64,000 nt of DNA from Prauserella rugosa (GCF_000719975.1 NZ_JOIJ01000001.1:372001-436000), one strand, 5' to 3'; positions 16,936 to 26,751 are shown, counted from the stretch's first letter. The notes: generated from the sequence alone by a model not told the origin. A program made the numbers and translations.

Positions 16936-19779
16936 TCAGCCGCGCCGGATCAACCGGGTGACCCTCCTGGTCACCGGAGCGAGTTCATCCACCTTGAGTG
17001 CCATCAGCACGCCGAACGAAACCCCCATTCCGACGATGCCCTGCAGGACCAGCGTCACCCATGCGCCGGGGACGGTGCCGAGGAAGTCGGGCACGAGGTA
17101 GCCGGTCCCGGCGGCGGCCGCCGCACCGAGGACGCTCGCCACGACGGTGAAGAGGATGACGCCGACGACGCGTTTGCTGCGGAGGTTGCCGAGCTTGACC
17201 CACAGCCACACCTGGCCGAGCACGGCGCCGACGACGAACACCAGCGAGTTGACCATCATCACGCCGAGCACGACCTGGGTCGGCGACAGCAGTCCCTGCG
17301 CCAGGTACAGCAGCGGGATCTTCACCGCCGTCATCACGACCATGATCAGCGTGGGCGTGCGCGAGTCCTTCATGGCATAGAACACGCGCATCTGCAGCAT
17401 CACGAGTGCGTAAGGCAGAAGGCCGAACGCGCTGATCGCAAGCGCTTGCCCCAGGCGTTCGGCGTCCTCGACCGAGCCCTTGCCGAGTGCGAAGAGGGCC
17501 ACGCCGATGGACGTGCCGGCCACCGCCATGACGGCGGACACCGGCAGCAGCATCAGGGTCGTCAGCCGCGAGCCGTAGGACAGGTCGCCGACGAGCCTGC
17601 GATGGTCGCCGTCGGCAGCCGCCCTGCTCATCTTCGGCATCAGCGCCGTCAGCAGGGACACGCCGATCACGCCGTAGGGCAGCTGGAACAGCAGCCAGGC
17701 GTTCGAGTAGATCGAAAGGCCGCCCTTCTCCCCTGCGGTGAGCACGCGCGTGTTGACGACCATGCCGATCTGGCTGACCACGACGTAGCCGAGGATCCAC
17801 GCGGCCAGCCCGCCGAACTCCTTGAGCCGCTCGTCGAGGCCGAAGTTCCACTTGAACCGGAAGCCCGACTTGATCAGCGGCGGGATGAGGAACAGCGCCT
17901 GCGCGGTCATGGCCGACAGCACGCCGAGGCCGAGCACGAGGACCTGCGGGTCGGTCATGCTCGTCGGAACGATCGTCGGATCCCCGGGCACCAGGGCGAA
18001 CGCGACGATCGTGACGATGATGACCAGATTGTTGATCACGGGTGCCCACTGGGCGGGCCCGAAGATCTGTTTGGCGTTGAGCACGGCCGAGAGCACGGCG
18101 AACATGCCGTAACAGAGCAGGCCGGGCAGCAGGAGATACGCGAACCACGTGGCCAGCTGCGGGTTGGCGTCCCCCTTGTCGTCCATCAGCACCCACGTCA
18201 ACCACGGCGCGGCTGCGGTGGAGGCCACGGTGCCGATACCGAGGACCGTGATCGCCATCGTGATCAGGCGCTGCGTGTAGGACTCGCCGCCGTCCGGATC
18301 GTCCTGCGACCGCACGAGCAGCGGCACGACAACGCTGGTCAACACGCCGCCGAGGAGCAGCTCGTTGATGATCAGCGGCATCGTGTTGGCGACCGTGAAG
18401 GAGTCGTAGAGCACGCCCAGCGTCGCGACCCACGTCAGCAGCACCTTCCACAGGAAGCCGGTGATGCGGCTGGTCATGGTCGCGATCGCCATGCGTCCCG
18501 TGGCCTTGGCCAGCGAGACCTTCTTGGCCGCGGGCTTCTCCTGCGGCTCGTCGACGCCGACGGCGGGCAGGCGTTCGCCGATGTCGGTGTGCCGCGGACC
18601 GTCGAGGATCCGCGGCATCATCTGCGTCGCGAGCTCGTCGTACGGGCCGCGCACGTCCGGGTCGACGCCCGGCCAGCGCGCCGACCTGCGCGGGATGTAG
18701 ACGGTGGCGTCCGGTTCGCGCGGCGGCGGTGGCGGGGTCGGCCTGCCCTGGTTCAGCGGCCTGCCCTGCTCGGGTGCCTGTCGTTCGTCGCGGCTCCACG
18801 GGCGCACGGGGCCGCGCCGGGTGTCCTCCGGTGGCCTGCCGCGGCGCGGCGGTTTCCGTCGCGGATCCGGGGGCAGCGGCTCGTCCCGCGGTGGCCAGCG
18901 GTCACCCGGTGCGGGCGGCGGTGGCTGCTGCGGCAGGGGCTGCGCGGGTGACGGTGCCTGCGAAGACGGTGCCGGTGAAGACGGTGCCGGTGAAGACCCA
19001 GACGCGTGCGACGTCGGCCGGCCGGGCGCCTCCGCGGGCGGCACGCCCTGAGGGGGTTGCCTGCGCGGCGGTCCGGCAGGTCCGGGCGGTGGCGGCGGTT
19101 GACGGCGCTGTGCCGAGCGGTCCGGTGCTGCTCGTTCCGGTGTTCCTCGTTCCGGTGGTGCCGGGCGGTGGGCGGGCGCGGGTCGCTGCCCGCGCGGACG
19201 TTCGGGCGGTGGTCCCGGCCTCCGAGGTGGCTGCCCTCCGGGCGAGGGACCGGGAGGGTGCGGCGGACGTCCCTCCGGCGGACGTCCCTCAGGGGGTGTC
19301 TGCGGCGGCCGCGGCGCGCGTGGCCGCGGCTCGGGTTCGGGTGCAGGCCCGCGCCGGTCGGCGGCGTCGGGCGGGCGGTGTCCGTTCCTGCGGGGCTCGT
19401 CGGGAACGGCGGGGCGGGCCGGCTCCGGAGCCGATGGGTACTCCGGAGCCGCCTGCTGTGGGGCGCGCGGTGGGCGCGGGGCGTGTGGCGGCTGACCTGG
19501 TAGGGCGCTGTCCGGGCGTTCGTGCTGGTCGGCGGCGTGCCGGGGCGCATCCTCGCCCGGGTCGTCGACGTCCGGCCACGAAGCGACGCGTTCCCCCTCG
19601 CGTCCTGCCGGCCCCCCTGGCCTTGCCGGTCCTCCCGGCCTCCCCCCGTGTTCGGGTGGCCGGCCCGGCTGTCTGTCCAACGCGTGCCCCATCAACTCGG
19701 CGTCAAGCTCGGTCGATTCAGGGTAATGCGCGGCGACGTAAAACTCAGGTCGCCTCTGCGTCGGAGCCGTCCCCGTCAC
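16936..19779 (-). CDS. murJ: Lipid II flippase MurJ (MviN) with long proline-rich N-terminus
   Basis: 947 residues. About the first 400 are disordered, rich in Pro, Arg, Gly and Gln, ending in VYIPRRSARWPGV. The remainder is a 14-span MATE-like MurJ core beginning SLAKATGRMAIATMTSRITGF. It flips lipid II to the outer face of the membrane. The core includes the charged residues of the family's first spans (TSRITGFLWK). The GTG start at 19779 overlaps the preceding gene by 35 bases. DNA in the N-terminal part contains a 15-bp tandem repeat near 18961-19000 (SSPAP units). Unlike mycobacterial MviN, no kinase-like domain is fused at the C-terminus. Confidence 0.9.
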   Translation of the reverse strand: MTGTAPTQRRPEFYVAAHYPESTELDAELMGHALDRQPGRPPEHGGRPGGPARPGGPAGREGERVASWPDVDDPGEDAPRHAADQHERPDSALPGQPPHAPRPPRAPQQAAPEYPSAPEPARPAVPDEPRRNGHRPPDAADRRGPAPEPEPRPRAPRPPQTPPEGRPPEGRPPHPPGPSPGGQPPRRPGPPPERPRGQRPAPAHRPAPPERGTPERAAPDRSAQRRQPPPPPGPAGPPRRQPPQGVPPAEAPGRPTSHASGSSPAPSSPAPSSQAPSPAQPLPQQPPPPAPGDRWPPRDEPLPPDPRRKPPRRGRPPEDTRRGPVRPWSRDERQAPEQGRPLNQGRPTPPPPPREPDATVYIPRRSARWPGVDPDVRGPYDELATQMMPRILDGPRHTDIGERLPAVGVDEPQEKPAAKKVSLAKATGRMAIATMTSRITGFLWKVLLTWVATLGVLYDSFTVANTMPLIINELLLGGVLTSVVVPLLVRSQDDPDGGESYTQRLITMAITVLGIGTVASTAAAPWLTWVLMDDKGDANPQLATWFAYLLLPGLLCYGMFAVLSAVLNAKQIFGPAQWAPVINNLVIIVTIVAFALVPGDPTIVPTSMTDPQVLVLGLGVLSAMTAQALFLIPPLIKSGFRFKWNFGLDERLKEFGGLAAWILGYVVVSQIGMVVNTRVLTAGEKGGLSIYSNAWLLFQLPYGVIGVSLLTALMPKMSRAAADGDHRRLVGDLSYGSRLTTLMLLPVSAVMAVAGTSIGVALFALGKGSVEDAERLGQALAISAFGLLPYALVMLQMRVFYAMKDSRTPTLIMVVMTAVKIPLLYLAQGLLSPTQVVLGVMMVNSLVFVVGAVLGQVWLWVKLGNLRSKRVVGVILFTVVASVLGAAAAAGTGYLVPDFLGTVPGAWVTLVLQGIVGMGVSFGVLMALKVDELAPVTRRVTRLIRRG

Positions 19780-21892
19780 CCTTGCGCCTGACGCGCCGGA
19801 CGATGCGCCTGCCCGACAGCAGCACGAGCGCCACGCCGGCGACGATCGTGATGACGACCGTCACGGTCGAAAGTTCCGTCGACGACAGCTCGAGTTCGGC
19901 GGGCTGGCCCAGCGCGGTGCCCTGGGGAGTGGTCAGGTTCACGGTGAGCTTGAACCGGCCCGAACGCAGCGTCTCGGCCGGCACCTGCGGGCTGATCGTG
20001 CTGTTGGCCGACAACGTCTGCACCGGGATGTGCGCCGGCCGCAGTCCGGCGATGTTCTCCAGCTGGAGGCGGACGCGGATCTCGACCGGAAGGTCGTTGC
20101 GCACGCTCACCGGCAGCGGCGCGGACTCCGAACCGCGCAGCACGGGCTGGGCGAGGGTGGCGACGCTGACGTGGCCGGTGAGCTCCCGCAGCTGTTCGTC
20201 GGCCAGTGTGGCGGCCGACAACGCGGCGCGGGGGCGGTCCTCCCACGTGACGGAGGTCGCGCGGATCACGGCGTTGTGCAGTGGCTGGAGCAGCTGGGCC
20301 GGTCGCACCTGCCTGGCGGGATCGACGCTCATCGCCCGCTGCAGGTCGGCGGTGGTCGCCTCGGTCGCCGACAGCGAGTCGATCAGGTCCGCGTCCAGCG
20401 CGGCGGAGGCGGTGCCGCTGCCCGACGGCTCGGGTGGCGTGACGCCCTCCGCGGGTGCGGCGAGCACGTCGTCGAGCGCGGTGGGGGTGAGCATCCGCGC
20501 GCGGGTGAGCTGGGCGTAGGAGTCGAGGAACGCGGTGAGTTCGCCGGTGGTGGCCGAGATCCGCGGGGGCGGCGAGACGATGACCGGTCCTGCCGGCTGC
20601 TCACCGAGGCCGCCCCGGAACGCCAGCGCGGCGATGCCGTTCTGGGTGGCCACCTCGGTGTCGTCGACGGCCGTGAGGTTGCCGCTCGTGGCCGGCGATC
20701 CCGTGAGCGCGGCGGAGACGAGCGGGTCGTAGGTGATCCTGCGGGCGCCGCCTCCCGCGGAGCCGATGTGGGAGACGCGGCCGATGTCCTCGGGGCTCGC
20801 GTCGGCACGCACGGGCGGGGTCAGGAACGTGTTCGCGCCAGCCGAGGAGGCGGCGTCGAGCGCGTCGCGGGTCAGCGAACCGCCCGTCCACACGACGCCC
20901 TGCCGCGGCTGCACACCCGTCTTCTGCAGGATCGAAGCCCCGCCCAGCGCCATCCCGACCAGCCCGGCGTCACTGTCGACCCTGGCCAGCGTGCCCAGGT
21001 CGGCGTCGGCGTAGGGCATCTGCACCACGCAGTGGGCCGACACCAGCGACCGCAGCCGCTCGAGCCAGCGGCCCGCGTGCTCGGCGCCGCTGCCCGGCAC
21101 GTCGCCGTGGTCGGTGCGCACGCGGTAGCCGCCGGACATCTGCTCGACGGTGTCCAGCAGTTCGGGGTCGACCGCGAAGCACATCGAGCCGAACAGCGCC
21201 GCGTCCTGCTGTTTGGCCAGCGCGGAAGCCACCAGCGCGTCGAGCCTGCCACCGGGTGCGAGCGCGGTGCCCAGTTCGTCGTCGGAGAGCACGAGCGTGT
21301 CGTCGTGCGGGTCGGACAGCACGCGGGGGCGCTGTGCGGTGATCGGCCACAGCAGCGACGTCCTGGCCGGTTGCGCCTCGCTCGGCGGGTCGATCACCGG
21401 CAGCATGAGGTTCATCGAGGCCAGCCGCGCCGGACCGCCGTAGGCGGGCGTGCCGTTGACGTTCAGTAGCAGCGGATACACGCCGGGCGAGCCGAGCGGC
21501 AGGTCCGTGGCGGGCACGTCGAACTCGACGGGCGCCGACTGGCCCGGCGACAACGAGTCGGCGAGCGTGATCCACTCGGTCATCCCGGCGTCGGCGGGCG
21601 GCGGCTCGGTCGTCGCCTCCTGGAACTGGGCCGCCGACTGCACGGGCTGGCCGGTCTGCAGGCGAGCGACGACCTCGGAGATCTCTCTGTCGCCGGTGTT
21701 GGTGACCGTGCCCGTCACCCGCACCCGGTTCTCGCCCTCGCCGGCGGTGAGGATGCGGGGCTCGAACGAGTTGATGCCGAGCGTCAGCAGGTCCGGTTCG
21801 TCGAGCTGCTGCCCGTGGGCGGGCGCCTGGGCCAGCAGCCCCTGCGCGAGGAGGAAGGCCAACGCCAGCGCGAACGCGCTGAACCTGCTCAC
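19745..21892 (-). CDS. Secreted/membrane-anchored DUF6049 family protein
   Basis: 715 residues with an N-terminal signal peptide (SAFALALAFLLAQGLLAQAPAHG) and one C-terminal transmembrane segment (about 680-700, VTVVITIVAGVALVLLSG) with a basic cytoplasmic tail. The body is extracytoplasmic. It corresponds in position to mycobacterial Rv3909, always next to murJ, which suggests a role in envelope assembly. Function unknown. The GTG start at 21892 has a GGAGG upstream. It is transcribed in the order mutT4, DUF6049, murJ, pseudokinase. Confidence 0.85.
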   Translation of the reverse strand: MSRFSAFALALAFLLAQGLLAQAPAHGQQLDEPDLLTLGINSFEPRILTAGEGENRVRVTGTVTNTGDREISEVVARLQTGQPVQSAAQFQEATTEPPPADAGMTEWITLADSLSPGQSAPVEFDVPATDLPLGSPGVYPLLLNVNGTPAYGGPARLASMNLMLPVIDPPSEAQPARTSLLWPITAQRPRVLSDPHDDTLVLSDDELGTALAPGGRLDALVASALAKQQDAALFGSMCFAVDPELLDTVEQMSGGYRVRTDHGDVPGSGAEHAGRWLERLRSLVSAHCVVQMPYADADLGTLARVDSDAGLVGMALGGASILQKTGVQPRQGVVWTGGSLTRDALDAASSAGANTFLTPPVRADASPEDIGRVSHIGSAGGGARRITYDPLVSAALTGSPATSGNLTAVDDTEVATQNGIAALAFRGGLGEQPAGPVIVSPPPRISATTGELTAFLDSYAQLTRARMLTPTALDDVLAAPAEGVTPPEPSGSGTASAALDADLIDSLSATEATTADLQRAMSVDPARQVRPAQLLQPLHNAVIRATSVTWEDRPRAALSAATLADEQLRELTGHVSVATLAQPVLRGSESAPLPVSVRNDLPVEIRVRLQLENIAGLRPAHIPVQTLSANSTISPQVPAETLRSGRFKLTVNLTTPQGTALGQPAELELSSTELSTVTVVITIVAGVALVLLSGRRIVRRVRRKGDGDGSDAEAT

Positions 21893-21926
21893 TACTCGCC
21901 GCCTCCGTACCTATCCGAACGGGTGC

Positions 21927-22418
21927 CTATTCGAACAATTCCCGTGCCTTGCGCACGAGCTTGCGCTCGTCGGTGTAGGCGAGCCGTGAGTCCAGTTCGT
22001 CGAGCGGAACCCAAGCCACTTCGGTGACTTCGACATCCTCGTCCGACAGCTCGCCGCCGTCTGCTTCGAGGAGGAAATGATGCACCGTCTTGTGGATGCG
22101 CCTGCGCTCGGCCACGAACCAGTAGTCGATGGAGCCGAGCGGACGGACGACCCTGGCGATGATGCCGGTCTCCTCCCGAACCTCGCGCACGGCAGTCTCC
22201 TCGACCGTCTCACCGTCCTCGATGTGGCCCTTCGGCAGGGACCACAGGAGACGTCCGTGCCGGTTCAGCCTGCCGATGAGTGCGGCGTGGGCATGAGCCC
22301 GGTCGACCACGAGACCTCCCGCTGAGGTCTCGCTGACGGTGGTCATCCGTCGCCCGCGACGCCGCCGCGACCGGCGTCGCGGTGTGGCATCACCGGAGCG
22401 ACCGGCCGATCCAGGCAT
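21927..22418 (-). CDS. mutT4: NUDIX hydrolase (MutT4-like)
   Basis: A Nudix-fold pyrophosphohydrolase. The complete Nudix box (GX5EX7REVREETG) runs from about residue 64 to 86, preceded by LLWSLPKG. Substrate not determinable; family members clean nucleotide pools or hydrolyse nucleoside-diphosphate derivatives. The ATG at 22418 gives an Arg-rich 24-residue N-terminal extension; [11 protein letters not shown] at 22346 is an alternative start that fits the fold better. Neither has a clear Shine-Dalgarno, so the message may be leaderless. It is divergent from pcnA, as in mycobacteria. Confidence 0.85.
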   Translation of the reverse strand: MPGSAGRSGDATPRRRSRRRRGRRMTTVSETSAGGLVVDRAHAHAALIGRLNRHGRLLWSLPKGHIEDGETVEETAVREVREETGIIARVVRPLGSIDYWFVAERRRIHKTVHHFLLEADGGELSDEDVEVTEVAWVPLDELDSRLAYTDERKLVRKARELFE

Positions 22419-22519
22419 GCTGCGATGCTAGATCACCGGCCCGCACCGGTAGGCTGGCTTGCTGTGTCCGTGTTGAACCGATTCGCCCGTCGGGGCGCAG
22501 TCGCGGAGGTCGCCCAGGC

Positions 22520-24007
22520 GTGAATCAGACCGCCGTGAATCCCACCGAAGCCCAGCTCCGCGCGAAGAAGAAGGAGGCGCAGCGCAACGCCGTCGCCGAG
22601 CTGTTGCGCGTCTCCCCGGTCGCCGACGATCTGGCCAAGCGGTTCGCCGAGGCCGGCCACACGCTGTACCTCGTCGGAGGGAGCGTGCGCGACGCGCTGC
22701 TGGGCCGCCTGTCGTCGGACCTGGACTTCACCACCGACGCGCGGCCGGAGCGCATCCAGAAGCTGGTGTCCGGATGGGCCGAGGCCGTGTGGGACACGGG
22801 TATCGAGTTCGGCACCGTGGGCGCGGCCAAGGGCGGCGTGCAGCTGGAGATCACCACCTTCCGCGCCGACGTCTACGACCGGGTCAGCCGCAACCCCGAG
22901 GTCTCGTTCGGCGACACGATCGAAGGCGACCTGGTGCGCCGCGACTTCACGGTCAACGCGATGGCGATCGAGCTGTCGACGAAGACGTTCGTCGACCCGC
23001 ACGGCGGCATGGAGGCGCTGGCGGCGAAGACGCTGGACACTCCGGCCACTCCGGAGGAGTCGTTCGCCGACGACCCGCTGCGGATGCTGCGGGCCGCACG
23101 CTTCACCGCGCAGCTGGACTTCACGCCCGCGGAGCGTGTGGTGACGGCCATGAAGGACATGGCGGGCGAGCTGGAACGGATCACCGCCGAACGCGTGCAG
23201 GCCGAGCTGTCCAAGCTGATGCTCGGTGCCGTGCCGCGGCGTGGGCTGGAGCTGATGGTCGACACCGGCCTCGCCGACATCGTGTTGCCCGAGGTGCCGG
23301 GTATGCGCCTGGCGATGGACGAGCACCACCAGCACAAGGACGTCTACCAGCACTCGCTGACCGTGCTCGACCAGGCGATCGACCTGGAGACCACGCACGA
23401 GCCCACGTCGGAGCCGGACCTGGTGCTGCGTCTGGCCGCGTTGTTGCACGACATCGGCAAGCCCGCGACGCGCAAGTTCGAACCGGGCGGGGGCGTGAGT
23501 TTCCACCACCACGAGGTCGTGGGCGCCAAGATGGCCCGCAAGCGTTTGCGTGCCCTGCGCTACTCGAAAGAGGTGGTGCAGGACGTCTCGCAGTTGGTGT
23601 ACCTGCACCTGCGGTTCCACGGATACGGCAAGGGCGAGTGGACCGACTCGGCGGTGCGGCGCTACGTCAACGACGCCGGACCGCTGCTGACCCGGCTGCA
23701 CAAGCTGGTGCGCGCCGACTGCACCACGCGCAACCGGCGGAAGGCGACGGCGCTGCAGCGCACCTACGACGACCTCGAGGCGCGGATCGCCCGGATCGCC
23801 GAGGAGGAGGACCTCAAGCGGGTCCGCCCCGACCTCGACGGCAACGAGATCATCCGCATCCTCGGCGTGGAACCGGGGCCGATCGTCGGCAAGGCGTGGA
23901 AGCACCTCAAGGAGCTGCGCCTGGACCGCGGTCCGCTCGAACACGACGAGGCCGTCGCCGAACTCCGCCGCTGGGCCGCCGAACAGGGCATCGACCCGGC
24001 GGAGTGA
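22520..24007 (+). CDS. pcnA: CCA tRNA nucleotidyltransferase
   Basis: 495 residues. It builds or repairs the 3'-CCA end of tRNAs. The nucleotidyltransferase head has GGSVRDALLGRLSSDLDFTT (about 55-74, with the metal-binding DxD) and the neck RRDFTVNAMAI. A C-terminal HD phosphohydrolase domain has LAALLHDIGKPATRK. GTG 22520 is chosen because GGAGG lies 10 bases upstream and the longer frame begins in the divergent promoter. The 3' end is four bases from the convergent TNT-domain gene, with no terminator between them. Confidence 0.93.
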   Translation: MNQTAVNPTEAQLRAKKKEAQRNAVAELLRVSPVADDLAKRFAEAGHTLYLVGGSVRDALLGRLSSDLDFTTDARPERIQKLVSGWAEAVWDTGIEFGTVGAAKGGVQLEITTFRADVYDRVSRNPEVSFGDTIEGDLVRRDFTVNAMAIELSTKTFVDPHGGMEALAAKTLDTPATPEESFADDPLRMLRAARFTAQLDFTPAERVVTAMKDMAGELERITAERVQAELSKLMLGAVPRRGLELMVDTGLADIVLPEVPGMRLAMDEHHQHKDVYQHSLTVLDQAIDLETTHEPTSEPDLVLRLAALLHDIGKPATRKFEPGGGVSFHHHEVVGAKMARKRLRALRYSKEVVQDVSQLVYLHLRFHGYGKGEWTDSAVRRYVNDAGPLLTRLHKLVRADCTTRNRRKATALQRTYDDLEARIARIAEEEDLKRVRPDLDGNEIIRILGVEPGPIVGKAWKHLKELRLDRGPLEHDEAVAELRRWAAEQGIDPAE

Positions 24008-24011
24008 CCGC

Positions 24012-25919
24012 TCAGGCGCGTTCGAGGGCGCCGGATTCGACGTGGGCGCCGATGGGCCGGGGAAGCAGGTAGGCCACCGCGCCACCCGGTAGCGGGCCCC
24101 ACGGCGCGGTCACGCCGGTCAGCACGTGCAGCGGGCGCGTGACGACGAACGTGCGCAGGTCCGACTCCCGCTCGAACGTCAGCGACGTCTCCGGGAACGG
24201 CGTCCGGTCCGGGTGCAGCAGGTTGCCCTGTTCGTTGCCGAACCTGCGCAGCCGGGTGCCGACGGGCAGGGTGACCATGCGCTTGTTGCGGTAGAACGGC
24301 AGCGGCGGTTCGCCCCGCAACGGCTGGATCGGCCAGTCCGTCGGGTGTTCCTGCACGGCCGACGTTCCGCCGCCCATCCGTCCCGGCACCAGCAGCAACG
24401 CGCCGAGCAGCGCCTCGGCCGCCTCGTGCACCCGGCCGAAGTACCGCGGCTCGACGGGCGCTCCTTCGGCGTACCTGGCGACCTCCCAGCCGTCGGCCGC
24501 CCGGTGCAGGCACCACACGTCGTCGGCCGTTTCGCCGATGCGGAACGCCGACTCGGGAACGCCGTACTCGGCGAGTCGCAACCGCAGCGCGGTCAGCACC
24601 TCCGAGGCACGCAGCCGCCTGGGTTCCGCACCGCGCTGCACCTTCGTCACCGTGCTCGGCTCGGCGACGTCCTCCGGCGCGCGCGGTGGACGCGGCTTGC
24701 CGAGCAGCTCGGCCTCCGCGGTCGCCCGCACCGACCGGCTCGCGTACGGCACGGCGTACTGGTTGGCCCTGATCGCGTCGAGCAGCTCGGGCTCCGGGGG
24801 CACCCCGTACTTGCGCAGGTAGTGCGGTACGGCCGCGGGCCAGATCCACGTGCCGTCGGTGTGGAACGCATCGGGCACGTCGGGCGGCGCGCCCTGCGGG
24901 GCGAACAGGTCGCGCAGCCCACCCTGCCTGGCCAGCACCACCGGAGCCCGGAACAGGTAGCCGAGTACCCGCGGGATCTCCTCCTGCGGCAGCGGCGGGC
25001 GGTTCACGACGGGCTGGCCGCCCTCGCCGGTGCCGTCGACCACGCGGGCGTGCCGGAACTCGACGTCCAGCGGCGTGCCCGCCTTCGCGGCCAGCCACGC
25101 CGGCGGATCCTTGCGGGGGAAGTACTCGAGCTCGGCGTCGTAGGTGCGCGCGGTGCGCCTGCCCGCGGGCGGCAGCTGCCACGCGGGCTCGGACGAGGTG
25201 TCGAAGTCGAAGTCGAAGTTGCGCTCGGTGTCCAGCGAGTAGGTGCCCTGGAACCAGGTGCCGTTCTCGGGCGTGTACATCGCCGAGCGCAACTGCGACA
25301 GCAGCTGGCCGAGCTGGGGCGGAGCCGACAGCGACACGGCGGTGTCCTCGCCCGCGTCGGCCTTCACCTCGAGCTCGGAGTAGTCGCCGACCTGCCGGAA
25401 CTGGGCGGCCACCCGCCGCCAGCCGGTGGGCAGGAAGCCGAGCATCGTGCGGCCGATGGCCTTCAGCAGCGTCTGGACGTCACCCGTGCCCGGCTCGGAC
25501 CGCGGGGTGTCGGCGGCGGCGAAGTCGTGCCGTTCCTGCCACAGCGCGGTGATGGTGTCCGGGTCCTGGACGCGCGTGGTGAAGTCGGTGAGGCCGAGGT
25601 CGCGGGCGCGCCGCTCGTCGCCGCCGGTCCAGCGCAGGACCAGCTCGCCGTCCTCGGAGGACGGTTCGACGAGGTACGGCTCTTCGTCGTGCAGGCAGTA
25701 GGTGTGCAGGGCGAACGTCGCGGGCGCGTCGGCGGCCGGGACGACCTTGCCGCGCGTGCCGTGGGCCTCGGTGTCGAAGTCCTCGGGGGGTTCCTCGCCG
25801 GGCAGCGGGGTCAGCAGCACACTCGAGTCGGCCGTCGACCGTTGTGCCCGGAACATCCCGCCGTCCCACAGCGCGTACAACCCGTCAGGACGGTCTGCGA
25901 CTTCGACTCGATAACGCAC
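24012..25919 (-). CDS. TNT (tuberculosis necrotizing toxin) domain protein
   Basis: 635 residues, no signal peptide or membrane span. The C-terminal ~100 residues look like the TNT NAD+-glycohydrolase fold: MVTLPVGTRLRRFGNEQGNLL, then TPFPETSLTF and PLHVLTGVTAPWGPLPGG. In known TNT domains a glutamine follows the final Gly-rich turn; here the stretch is GGAVAY, so a key residue may be missing. The N-terminal 500 residues are not recognised, though WIWPAAVPHYLRKYGVPPEPELLDAIR also occurs in other actinobacterial TNT-linked proteins. No adjacent immunity gene is visible. Start GTG/ATG 25919. Confidence 0.7.
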   Translation of the reverse strand: MRYRVEVADRPDGLYALWDGGMFRAQRSTADSSVLLTPLPGEEPPEDFDTEAHGTRGKVVPAADAPATFALHTYCLHDEEPYLVEPSSEDGELVLRWTGGDERRARDLGLTDFTTRVQDPDTITALWQERHDFAAADTPRSEPGTGDVQTLLKAIGRTMLGFLPTGWRRVAAQFRQVGDYSELEVKADAGEDTAVSLSAPPQLGQLLSQLRSAMYTPENGTWFQGTYSLDTERNFDFDFDTSSEPAWQLPPAGRRTARTYDAELEYFPRKDPPAWLAAKAGTPLDVEFRHARVVDGTGEGGQPVVNRPPLPQEEIPRVLGYLFRAPVVLARQGGLRDLFAPQGAPPDVPDAFHTDGTWIWPAAVPHYLRKYGVPPEPELLDAIRANQYAVPYASRSVRATAEAELLGKPRPPRAPEDVAEPSTVTKVQRGAEPRRLRASEVLTALRLRLAEYGVPESAFRIGETADDVWCLHRAADGWEVARYAEGAPVEPRYFGRVHEAAEALLGALLLVPGRMGGGTSAVQEHPTDWPIQPLRGEPPLPFYRNKRMVTLPVGTRLRRFGNEQGNLLHPDRTPFPETSLTFERESDLRTFVVTRPLHVLTGVTAPWGPLPGGAVAYLLPRPIGAHVESGALERA

Positions 25920-26149
25920 GTGGTCGCCCCCTCGGCTCGATCAACGCGGGTTCCCCTCCCGCGGCTTCGCGCGGGCTTCACTGTATCGACACGTGCCGGT
26001 TCGGCCAGGTGGACCGGCGATTCGGCGAGGCCTCACCCTAGCGGGTGAGCCGTGACACCGAGGCATGATCCGCCCACTTACCGCAACTTGCGCTTCGGGT
26101 CCATAGCGACGTTGGCGACGCCGCAAAGTGAACCCTCCGCGACCCACCG

Positions 26150-26165
26150 CCACCCACGTGGGTGG
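26150..26165. promoter_or_regulatory. Perfect 16-bp palindrome at the algH-like start
   Basis: CCACCCACGTGGGTGG, fully self-complementary, five bases before the ATG at 26170. It overlaps the expected ribosome-binding region. It could be a protein operator or a translation-blocking hairpin. Confidence 0.5.
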
Positions 26166-26169
26166 GATC

Positions 26170-26751
26170 ATGGCTCACGTGCAAGCGGACTCCGAGGTTG
26201 AACCTGGAACCCTGCTGGTCGCTGCTCCCACGATGTTCGACCAGAACTTCCGGCGGACGGTCGTGTTCGTCATCGACCACAGGGACGAGGGAACGCTCGG
26301 TGTCGTGTTGAACAAGCCGAGCGAGGTGCCGGTCAACGAGGTGTTGCCGGGCTGGGGTTCGCACGTCGTCGAGCCGGAGTCGGTGTTCGTCGGCGGTCCG
26401 GTCGAGAAGAAGACCGCGTTGTGTCTCGCCGCCCTCCGCACGGGTGAGGACGCCGAGCAGCTGCAGGGCGTGATTGCCGTCCGCGGTCCGGTGGCCCTTG
26501 TCGACCTCGACGCGGATCCGGACAGCCTGGTCAGCAAGGTGCGCGGCATGCGGGTGTTCGCCGGGTACGCCGGATGGGACGCGGGGCAGCTCGCCGCCGA
26601 GATCAACCGCGGTGACTGGCTGATCGTGCCTGCCCTGCCCGGCGACGTGCTGGCCACGCCGAACCGCGACCTGTGGGCGCACGTGCTCCGCAGGCAGGGC
26701 CTGCCGACCGCGCTGCTGGCCACCCACCCGGGAGACCTCCAACTGAACTGA
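26170..26751 (+). CDS. YqgE/AlgH family protein
   Basis: 193 residues with the family core: GTLLVAAPTMFDQNFRRTVVFVIDH at the start, LGVVLNKPSEV, the FVGGPVEKKTA segment and FAGYAGWDAGQLAAEI. The family is conserved but of uncertain function (DUF179). ATG 26170 (MAHVQADSEV) is chosen because homology begins just after it; the frame is open to 26128. A perfect palindrome overlaps its Shine-Dalgarno region. The gene is followed by an array of 21-bp repeats. Confidence 0.9.
   Translation: MAHVQADSEVEPGTLLVAAPTMFDQNFRRTVVFVIDHRDEGTLGVVLNKPSEVPVNEVLPGWGSHVVEPESVFVGGPVEKKTALCLAALRTGEDAEQLQGVIAVRGPVALVDLDADPDSLVSKVRGMRVFAGYAGWDAGQLAAEINRGDWLIVPALPGDVLATPNRDLWAHVLRRQGLPTALLATHPGDLQLN

Noticed and set aside
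18961..19000. 15-bp tandem repeat as a mobile or regulatory repeat
   Set aside because: It encodes SSPAP units in the disordered N-terminus of MurJ.
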